This document shows positions 1 through 5,682 of a DNA stretch of 5,682 nt, in pieces (the stretch's first letter is position 1; every line of letters starts with the position of its first letter). Under the pieces are notes generated by a model. That model made no database searches and was not told where the DNA came from. It was given only the letters and a program-made list of their open reading frames with translations. This DNA is from an uncultured Flavobacteriales bacterium (lineage in GTDB: Bacteria > Bacteroidota > Bacteroidia > Flavobacteriales_E > Vicingaceae), in assembly GCA_937925525.1 (NCBI GenBank), contig CALALS010000119.1, forward strand, positions 1 to 5,682. Direction: 5' to 3'. The translations under genes and the position numbers were made by a program.

Positions 1-10
1 AAAACTAGGG

Positions 11-2398
11 ATGAAAAAATTATTACTTCTTTTTATTGTGCTTACTACTGCTTTTGCAGGAAATGTTGAAGCACAAATTTCAAAAAACATGAACTTGCTG
101 GGTAAATATGTTTACCCTTCCGGAAGAGGAAATCTAAGCGATGTATGGGGCTATCAAGATACTACGGGTAAAGAGTATGCTTTAGTGGGGGTGCAAAGAG
201 GTTTTTCTATTGTTGATGTCACCAATCCTGCTTCACCACAAGAGGTTTTTTATTTGCCCGGTGCAAATACTATTTGGAGAGATATCAAAACATGGGGAAA
301 ATATGCCTATGTTACCAATGAAGGTGATAGCGGGCTTTTAATTGTAGATATGAGTACGCTTCCAAACGCTACCGGAATTCAAACCAAATACTACAAAGGT
401 TCAAGCTATCCGTTTACTACAGCACATAATCTTTACATAGATGAAAAAGGATTCTGCTATCTGTTTGGTGCCGATTATTTAAAGGGCGGAGCAATTGTAT
501 TGGATGTTAAAACAAACCCTTGGAATCCGGTTGAGGTAGGATTGTATGATACTTACTATTTCCATGATGGTATGGCTAGAGGTGATACATTGTGGGGAAG
601 TGCAATTAATGACGGTTTTTTAATTGCTTTGGATGTTAGCAATAAAAGTAATATTGTTCCTATTGGAAACACACAAACTACTCCATTAGCTTTTACTCAC
701 AATGCTTGGGTAACAGATGATAACTCTCATATTTTTACAACTGACGAAAAAAGTAACGCATTTATTGCTTCGTATGATGTAACTAATATGAATAATATTA
801 CTGAGGTCGATAGAGTACAATCACAAAACCCTAATTCAGGAGTAATTGTGCACAATGTGCATGTAGATAAAAACTTTTTAGTTACTTCTTACTATAGAGA
901 TGGAGTTACGGTTCATGATATAACTCATCCTAACAACATGATTCTTGTGGGTTGGTATGATACCTCACCACTTTCGGGAAATAACTTTAATGGTTGTTGG
1001 GGAGCTTATCCTTGGTTACCTTCAGGAAATATTTTAGGAACAGACATTGAAGAAGGTCTATTTATTTTAGGAAGACAATTTAAGCAAGGGTGTTATTTAG
1101 AAGGAACTGTTACGGATTTTGGTACTTCTGCACTTTTAAGTAATGTACTGGTTGAAATTTTACCTGTATCAAATAACATCAGTACTACTACAAACGTGAA
1201 TGGTTTTTACAGAACAGGTATTGCAGACTCTGCTATGTACGATATAGCTTTTTCAAAAGGCGGATATTTCCCTGACACGGTTAAAAATGTGTTGCTAGAT
1301 GATGGTGTTATAACCACTTTAAATCATCAATTAGTAGCCATGGTGCCGTTTACATTAAACGGACAAGTTTTGGAAAGCACAACTAATACTCCAATTGCAA
1401 ACGCTGATGTTATTCTAAAAAATCAGTTTAACACATATAATGTCACTACCAATGGTTCAGGCCAGTTTTCTATTTCAAACTTTTTTGAAGGTAACTATGA
1501 TATTGTGGCCGGTAAGTGGAATTTTAAAACTAAATGTTATAGCCAGCAAATATTTAATTCTAATCCTAATGTTACCATTTTGTTAGATTCTGGTATTTAC
1601 GATGACTTTACTTTCAATAATAATTGGGTAGTTACAGGAAGTGCAACTGCCGGAATTTGGGAAAGAGGAATTCCAAACGGAACAAGTTATAATACCAATA
1701 ACGATGCAAACCCTGCAGTTGATGTTTCAACGGATTGTACAGATAAAGCATTTGTTACCGGAAATCAAGCCAATGCCGGAGTTGGTGATGATGATGTAGA
1801 TGGAGGAATAACTATATTAACTTCTCCAACTTTTGATTTAACTAATTATGTGAGACCTTCATTAAATTATACCAGCTGGTTTTTTAATGATGGTGGTTTT
1901 GGAACTCCAAACGACAGTATGGTTGTTTATTTGGATAACGGCTCAACACGAGCGGTTGTTGAGGTGTTAACAGCAAGTTCTCCTCAATCTGCATGGATAG
2001 GAAAGTCTTTTAAAATCAATGATTTTATTACACCAACAAGCACTATGAAAGTAATTGTTACTGCTAGTGATTTTTCTCCCGGGCATCTGGTAGAAGCAGG
2101 TTTTGACCATTTCTTTGTAGTAGATACTATTTATTCCGGTATTAATGAAGGAGCTAGTTTAAATGCAAAAATTTATCCTAATCCTTTTAACGATAAAGTG
2201 ATTGTTGAAGGCTTAAATAATTTTGTGAAATCAATTATTGTAACGGATATTACCGGAAAACAAATTCATACAGAGTATGTGTTGATTGGCGAAAACAGAA
2301 AAGAAATCAGATTGAACGTTTCTCAAGGAATGTATTTAATACAATTAAAAGATGCCAAAGGAAATGTATTAAAGACAGAGAAGATAATAAGGCAATAA
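11..2398 (+). CDS. Secreted LVIVD-repeat beta-propeller protein ('choice-of-anchor B' family) with T9SS type A sorting domain
   Basis: The function is unknown; the domain layout indicates an exported, surface-attached or released protein. Residues 1-21 are a signal peptide (MKK, then a Leu-rich core), probably cut after VEA21 before Gln22; there is no lipobox Cys. Residues about 40-356 hold seven repeats with LVIVD-like strands at about 65 (FSIVDV), 109 (LLIVDM), 161, 204, 251, 299 and 350, as expected of a seven-bladed propeller. The end of this part (GWYDTSP, NGCWGAYP, IEEGLFIL) looks like the choice-of-anchor B family from memory. Two carboxypeptidase-regulatory-like beta-sandwich domains follow (about 362-441 and 447-527), then a jelly-roll-like module (about 531-705) with the acidic motif VGDDDVDGG at 591-599. 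Residues 717-795 are the sorting domain, with YPNP at 722-725 and GMYLIQL at 773-779. The start is set by the signal peptide; only 10 bases lie upstream, so no promoter is visible. The gene is intact and monocistronic at its 3' end. Confidence 0.9.
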   Translation: MKKLLLLFIVLTTAFAGNVEAQISKNMNLLGKYVYPSGRGNLSDVWGYQDTTGKEYALVGVQRGFSIVDVTNPASPQEVFYLPGANTIWRDIKTWGKYAYVTNEGDSGLLIVDMSTLPNATGIQTKYYKGSSYPFTTAHNLYIDEKGFCYLFGADYLKGGAIVLDVKTNPWNPVEVGLYDTYYFHDGMARGDTLWGSAINDGFLIALDVSNKSNIVPIGNTQTTPLAFTHNAWVTDDNSHIFTTDEKSNAFIASYDVTNMNNITEVDRVQSQNPNSGVIVHNVHVDKNFLVTSYYRDGVTVHDITHPNNMILVGWYDTSPLSGNNFNGCWGAYPWLPSGNILGTDIEEGLFILGRQFKQGCYLEGTVTDFGTSALLSNVLVEILPVSNNISTTTNVNGFYRTGIADSAMYDIAFSKGGYFPDTVKNVLLDDGVITTLNHQLVAMVPFTLNGQVLESTTNTPIANADVILKNQFNTYNVTTNGSGQFSISNFFEGNYDIVAGKWNFKTKCYSQQIFNSNPNVTILLDSGIYDDFTFNNNWVVTGSATAGIWERGIPNGTSYNTNNDANPAVDVSTDCTDKAFVTGNQANAGVGDDDVDGGITILTSPTFDLTNYVRPSLNYTSWFFNDGGFGTPNDSMVVYLDNGSTRAVVEVLTASSPQSAWIGKSFKINDFITPTSTMKVIVTASDFSPGHLVEAGFDHFFVVDTIYSGINEGASLNAKIYPNPFNDKVIVEGLNNFVKSIIVTDITGKQIHTEYVLIGENRKEIRLNVSQGMYLIQLKDAKGNVLKTEKIIRQ

Positions 2399-2421
2399 AT
2401 TAATTAAATAGCTCAAGAATT

Positions 2422-2453
2422 AAGTCCCGGTCTTTTTGATTGGGACTTTTTTT
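2422..2453 (+). terminator. Rho-independent terminator between convergent genes
   Basis: An 11-bp stem pairs 2422-2432 with 2438-2448 (outer AAGTCCC/GGGACTT, then two G-T wobbles, T-A and C-G) around a TTTTT loop, and the 3' arm runs into seven T (2447-2453). It lies 23 bases after the stop codon of the secreted-protein gene. Read on the minus strand, the two wobbles become A-C mismatches and the tail is AATTCTT. It should therefore end plus-strand transcripts well and minus-strand transcripts less well, although it begins almost directly after the stop codon of the minus-strand small gene and may serve both. Confidence 0.82.
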
Positions 2454-2724
2454 ATTCTACCTCTTCATAATCTACATACTCTCCGTCATCTATATCTTTC
2501 TGCTTTCCTTTGTTAGGGTTTTTCTTGATGTAAACTTCCCCTTCTTTATGTTGAGGTTCATCTTGCTGTTGATACTGCCCGTATTTCTTTTGCTGTTTGT
2601 TTATGTAGTTCTTTAATAAATAAGGAAATACATATCGTCCTAAAAGCTTGAACACATAGTAAATAAGAACAATAATTAAAATTACTCTGAAAAGTCCTTG
2701 TATGCTGGCTTCGTGATAAATCAC
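2452..2724 (-). CDS. DUF4834-like small single-pass membrane protein
   Basis: This 90-residue protein has no known biochemical role. Residues about 11-28 form one hydrophobic segment (VILIIVLIYYVF core), followed by a basic, Tyr-rich stretch (30-48), a polar Gln/Lys/Glu tail and an acidic end, GEYVDYEEVE (81-90). A short N-terminus, one helix, a charged linker and a terminal GEYVDYEE-like motif match my memory of the DUF4834 family of Bacteroidota. By the positive-inside rule the basic C-terminal side is probably cytoplasmic. The start codon is GTG (2724-2722), and its G is the last base of the carB TAG stop. A TAA in the same frame at 2730-2728 and the lack of an ATG downstream make this GTG the only reasonable start, so translation probably depends on ribosomes finishing carB. 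The stop codon TAA (2454-2452) overlaps the T-tract of the convergent terminator. Confidence 0.8.
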   Translation of the reverse strand: MIYHEASIQGLFRVILIIVLIYYVFKLLGRYVFPYLLKNYINKQQKKYGQYQQQDEPQHKEGEVYIKKNPNKGKQKDIDDGEYVDYEEVE

Positions 2725-5543
2725 TATTTACTTAAGTAAAGATTTCTCTCCGAATATACTTCTCTAAAGAATTTATCTTCCAGGCTATCTATAAAATGAA
2801 TGGCTTCACCGGTAGATTTCATTTCAGGTCCAAGTTCTTTATTTACTTCAGGGAATTTTTCATAAGAGAATACCGGAACTTTTATGGCATAACCTTTTTT
2901 CTTAGGTTCAAACTTAAAGTCGGTGACTTTCTTTTCTCTTAACATTACTTTAGTAGCATAGTTTACATACGGCTCATCATAGGCTTTTGCAATAAACGGA
3001 ACTGTTCGTGAAGCTCTTGGATTGGCTTCAATTACATACACTACTTCGTCTTTTACTGCAAATTGAATATTTATCAAACCTACTGTTTCTAAGGCTACCG
3101 CAATTTTTTTGGTGTGGTCTTCTATTTGTTTGAGAACATTTTCACTTAAGTCAAATGCAGGAAGCACTGCATAAGAATCACCAGAGTGAATTCCGGCAGG
3201 TTCTATGTGTTCCATAATTCCAATAATGTAAACGTTTTCTCCGTCACATATTGCATCAGCTTCAGCCTCAATAGCACCATCTAAAAAGTGGTCGAGTAAT
3301 ATTTTATTTCCGGGTAATCCTTTTAAAATATTTACTACATGCGTTTCAAGGTCTTCTTCGTTAATTACGATTTTCATCCCCTGACCTCCTAATACATAAG
3401 ATGGTCTTACGAGTAATGGAAAACCTAATTCCTTACTAAGTTGTACGGCTGCTTCTGCTGTTTCAACGCTTCCAAATTTTGGATAAGGAATATTATTTTC
3501 TTTTAATAATTTAGAGAAGGAGCCTCTGTCTTCAGCTAAATCTAATGCTTCAAATGAAGTGCCGATAATTTTTATTCCGTAACGGTTTAATTTCTCGGCA
3601 AGTTTAAGAGCTGTTTGTCCGCCCAATTGTACAATTACTCCTTCGGGTTGTTCATGCTGAATAATGTCATAAATATGTTCCCAGAAAACAGGCTCAAAGT
3701 AAAGTTTGTCAGCGGTATCAAAATCGGTAGAAACCGTTTCAGGATTACAGTTAATCATAATGGTTTCGTAACCACATTCTTTAGCTGCTAAAACACCATG
3801 CACACAACTGTAATCAAATTCAATACCTTGTCCAATTCTATTAGGTCCTGAGCCAAGCACAATTATCTTTTTCCTGTCAGACTTAGCTGATTCATTCTCA
3901 TCTTCAAAAGTGGAGTAGTAGTAAGGTGTTTGAGCCTCAAACTCAGCGGCACAGGTGTCAACTAGCTTATAAACCCGCTTAATTCCTAAATCATTTCTCT
4001 TCGTATAAACTTCACTTTCCAAACATCTCAACAAGTGAGCAATTTGCCTGTCGGCATATCCTTTTTGTTTGGCTTCGTAAAGTAAATCTTTTGTAATGCT
4101 TGAAATGGTATGTTTTTCAATTCTTCTTTCCAGATGAATTAAATCTTCAATTTGATTTAAAAACCATTTGTCAATTTTGGTGATGTTGTAAATGGTTGAA
4201 GTAGGAATGCCTAATTTCAATGCATCATACAAATGGAATAATCTGTTCCAACTGGCATTTTTAAGACTATCAAGTATTTGTTCTTGATTAGTCAACTCTT
4301 TACCATCAGCACCTAGTCCGTTTCTTCCAACTTCTAGTGACTGACAAGCTTTTTGCAAAGCCTCTTGAAAACTTCTTCCAATTCCCATTACTTCACCAAC
4401 AGATTTCATTTGAAGTCCAAGCTTTCTGTCAGAACCTTTGAATTTGTCAAAATTCCATCTTGGTATTTTTACAATAACGTAATCTAATGTTGGCTCAAAC
4501 AGAGCTGAAGTAGTTTTGGTGATTTGATTATCTAATTCATCAAGCGTATATCCAATAGCTAGTTTTGAAGCAATTTTAGCAATTGGATAACCTGTTGCTT
4601 TTGAAGCTAAAGCCGATGAACGAGAAACTCTAGGGTTAATTTCTATGGCAATGATGTCTTCTTTTTCATCAGGGCTAACCGCAAACTGCACGTTACAACC
4701 TCCCGCAAAATCACCAATAGAGCGCATCATTTTAATGGCCATGTCTCTCATTCTTTGGTAAGTTTTGTCTGACAAAGTCATTGCAGGAGCAACAGTAATA
4801 GAATCTCCGGTGTGAATACCCATTGGGTCAAAGTTCTCGATAGAGCAAATGATAACTACATTATCATTTTTGTCTCTCAATAATTCGAGCTCAAATTCTT
4901 TCCAGCCCATCAAGGCTTTGTCAATCATTACTTCATGAATAGGGGAAAGTTGAAGCCCTCTGTTTAATAATGAATCAAACTTTGCTTCGTCATAAATGAT
5001 AGATGCTCCTGAACCTCCCAAAGTATAAGATGGCCGAACACAAAGTGGAAAACCAAACTCCTGAGCAATTTTTTTGCCTTCTAAAAACGACTTGGCAGTT
5101 TTTTGAGGTGCCATTCCAACACCAATTCTTTCCATTAAGTCTCTAAAAGCTTCTCGGTTTTCTGTAATTTCAATGGCATCGGTATCAACTCCTACCATTC
5201 TGGTATTATATTTTTTCCAGAGACCAATTTCTTTACATTTTATAGCAAGATTTAAAGCTGTTTGTCCACCCATAGTGGGTAAAACGGTGTCAATGGTAGG
5301 TTGTTCTTTAAGTATTTGCTCAATAGAATCTGTAGTGAGTGGGAGTAAGTATATGTTGTCGGCAACTACTTTATCTGTCATAATAGTAGCAGGATTAGAA
5401 TTAATTAAAGAAACTTCAATTCCTTCTTCTCTTAATGAACGAGCGGCTTGTGAACCTGAATAATCAAATTCACATGCTTGTCCGATAACAATAGGTCCGC
5501 TTCCGATAATTAATACGTGCTTAATGTCTGGATTCTTTGGCAT
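2724..5543 (-). CDS. carB: Carbamoyl-phosphate synthase large subunit, short form without the C-terminal allosteric domain
   Basis: With the glutaminase subunit CarA, this cytoplasmic enzyme makes carbamoyl phosphate from bicarbonate, glutamine-derived ammonia and two ATP, for pyrimidine and arginine synthesis. The internal duplication is clear. The first half has GSGP at 14-17, an ATP-grasp domain from about 130 with R130, R170 (RPSYTLGGSG), H244 (GIHTGDS), Q286, and E301/N303/R305 of EINPRVSR. A linker or oligomerisation region covers about 405-550. The second half has GSGP at 564-567, R673, R713 (RPSYVLGGQG), H786 (GIHSGDS), Q827, and E839/N841/R843 of EANPRASR. All key ATP and metal ligands appear intact in both halves. 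The protein has 939 residues against about 1,073 in E. coli: it stops about 26 residues after LGPEMKSTGE (904-913), so the MGS-like domain that binds UMP and ornithine in E. coli is absent. The ATG start is firm, because an in-frame TAA lies at 5558-5556 and homology begins at once. carA is not adjacent within the window. Confidence 0.97.
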   Translation of the reverse strand: MPKNPDIKHVLIIGSGPIVIGQACEFDYSGSQAARSLREEGIEVSLINSNPATIMTDKVVADNIYLLPLTTDSIEQILKEQPTIDTVLPTMGGQTALNLAIKCKEIGLWKKYNTRMVGVDTDAIEITENREAFRDLMERIGVGMAPQKTAKSFLEGKKIAQEFGFPLCVRPSYTLGGSGASIIYDEAKFDSLLNRGLQLSPIHEVMIDKALMGWKEFELELLRDKNDNVVIICSIENFDPMGIHTGDSITVAPAMTLSDKTYQRMRDMAIKMMRSIGDFAGGCNVQFAVSPDEKEDIIAIEINPRVSRSSALASKATGYPIAKIASKLAIGYTLDELDNQITKTTSALFEPTLDYVIVKIPRWNFDKFKGSDRKLGLQMKSVGEVMGIGRSFQEALQKACQSLEVGRNGLGADGKELTNQEQILDSLKNASWNRLFHLYDALKLGIPTSTIYNITKIDKWFLNQIEDLIHLERRIEKHTISSITKDLLYEAKQKGYADRQIAHLLRCLESEVYTKRNDLGIKRVYKLVDTCAAEFEAQTPYYYSTFEDENESAKSDRKKIIVLGSGPNRIGQGIEFDYSCVHGVLAAKECGYETIMINCNPETVSTDFDTADKLYFEPVFWEHIYDIIQHEQPEGVIVQLGGQTALKLAEKLNRYGIKIIGTSFEALDLAEDRGSFSKLLKENNIPYPKFGSVETAEAAVQLSKELGFPLLVRPSYVLGGQGMKIVINEEDLETHVVNILKGLPGNKILLDHFLDGAIEAEADAICDGENVYIIGIMEHIEPAGIHSGDSYAVLPAFDLSENVLKQIEDHTKKIAVALETVGLINIQFAVKDEVVYVIEANPRASRTVPFIAKAYDEPYVNYATKVMLREKKVTDFKFEPKKKGYAIKVPVFSYEKFPEVNKELGPEMKSTGEAIHFIDSLEDKFFREVYSERNLYLSK

Positions 5544-5557
5544 TTTTTTAGTTTTTT
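5544..5557 (-). promoter_or_regulatory. A-rich translation-initiation region of carB, without Shine-Dalgarno
   Basis: Read on the minus strand, the bases before the ATG are AAAAAACTAAAAAA, and no GGAGG-like sequence is present within 20 bases. Bacteroidota genes commonly lack a Shine-Dalgarno and favour A-rich, unstructured sequence just before the start codon, so this is a plausible ribosome-loading region. The composition is seen directly; the role is inferred. Confidence 0.5.
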
Positions 5558-5613
5558 ACAGTTATTGTTATGCTTTTGAGCTAGTTAAAGCCCTAAAGCT
5601 GCTCTATTAAAAC

Positions 5614-5626
5614 CACACTTTGTGTG
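5614..5626. promoter_or_regulatory. Short perfect dyad in the carB leader, possible operator
   Basis: CACAC-TTT-GTGTG is a perfect 5-bp inverted repeat with a 3-base centre, about 70 bases before the carB start. It lies downstream of the candidate promoter and so inside the predicted transcript. It could be a binding site for a dimeric regulator or a small hairpin, but a repeat this short can arise by chance. No known operator is recognised. Confidence 0.2.
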
Positions 5627-5648
5627 AAATTGGGCGAAGATAAAGAGA

Positions 5649-5678
5649 ACAATATAAAAATGCAGAAGTAGTTTTCAA
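5649..5678 (-). promoter_or_regulatory. Candidate Bacteroidota-type promoter for carB
   Basis: On the minus strand a TTG (5678-5676) is followed after 19 bases by TATATTGT (5656-5649). The Bacteroidota sigma-ABfr consensus is about TTG-N17-23-TAnnTTTG; the -7 element here matches at four of its six fixed positions and the spacing fits. Transcription would start near 5640-5645, giving a leader of about 100 bases. In AT-rich DNA such matches are easily found, and the true promoter may lie beyond the window edge. Confidence 0.28.
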
Positions 5679-5682
5679 CAAA

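Noticed and set aside
11..76. Secreted protein as a lipoprotein
   Set aside because: No Cys follows the hydrophobic segment. The signal peptide looks like type I, and attachment is explained by the T9SS sorting domain.
2452..2724. The small gene as a frameshifted remnant of the missing CarB C-terminal domain
   Set aside because: Its product has a clear membrane helix and a charged tail, with no resemblance to an MGS fold, and at 90 residues it is shorter than that domain. It is a separate gene.
5173..5463. Open frame of 96 codons on the plus strand
   Set aside because: It lies entirely within carB on the opposite strand, has no recognisable domain, and the carB frame there encodes strongly conserved sequence. 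It is a shadow frame.
2724..5543. Two similar halves of carB as a recent tandem duplication or assembly error
   Set aside because: The internal repeat is the ancient duplication present in all CarB proteins; the halves are well diverged and each keeps its own diagnostic residues.
1..5682. Mobile elements, CRISPR array, tRNA/rRNA genes or a defence-type system
   Set aside because: No transposase or integrase, regularly spaced repeats, cloverleaf-like sequence or defence domains were seen; nearly all of the window is accounted for by three intact genes.

Overview
The window is low in GC and carries three protein-coding genes of a member of the Bacteroidota, most likely a flavobacteria-like lineage. 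Three things point there. The first gene ends in a type IX secretion (T9SS) type A sorting domain with a YPNP motif. The small gene looks like the DUF4834 family, which I know from Bacteroidota. The carB start is preceded by A-rich sequence with no Shine-Dalgarno. The genus cannot be read from the sequence.

Layout. Positions 11-2398 (+) encode a 795-residue secreted modular protein: signal peptide, seven-bladed LVIVD-type beta-propeller ('choice-of-anchor B' family), two carboxypeptidase-regulatory-like beta-sandwich domains, a jelly-roll-like module and the T9SS sorting domain. It converges on a two-gene minus-strand unit across a 53-nt gap holding a rho-independent terminator (2422-2453). 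The minus-strand unit, in order of transcription, is carB (5543-2724), the large subunit of carbamoyl-phosphate synthase, followed by a 90-residue DUF4834-like single-pass membrane protein (2724-2452). Their stop and start codons share one base (TAGTG), so the two are probably co-transcribed and translationally coupled. Positions 5544-5682 are the carB leader, with a possible promoter, a short perfect dyad and an A-rich translation-initiation region.

Function. CarB makes carbamoyl phosphate for pyrimidine and arginine synthesis together with the glutaminase subunit CarA, which is not in this window. The small membrane protein has no known function. The secreted protein is probably displayed on, or released from, the cell surface and has no evident metabolic link to the other two.

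I see no mobile element, CRISPR array, RNA gene or new defence-like system. The most notable points are the short CarB that lacks the usual C-terminal allosteric (MGS-like) domain, the carB-DUF4834 coupling, and the ring of conserved His/Trp/Asp positions predicted at the axis of the propeller.
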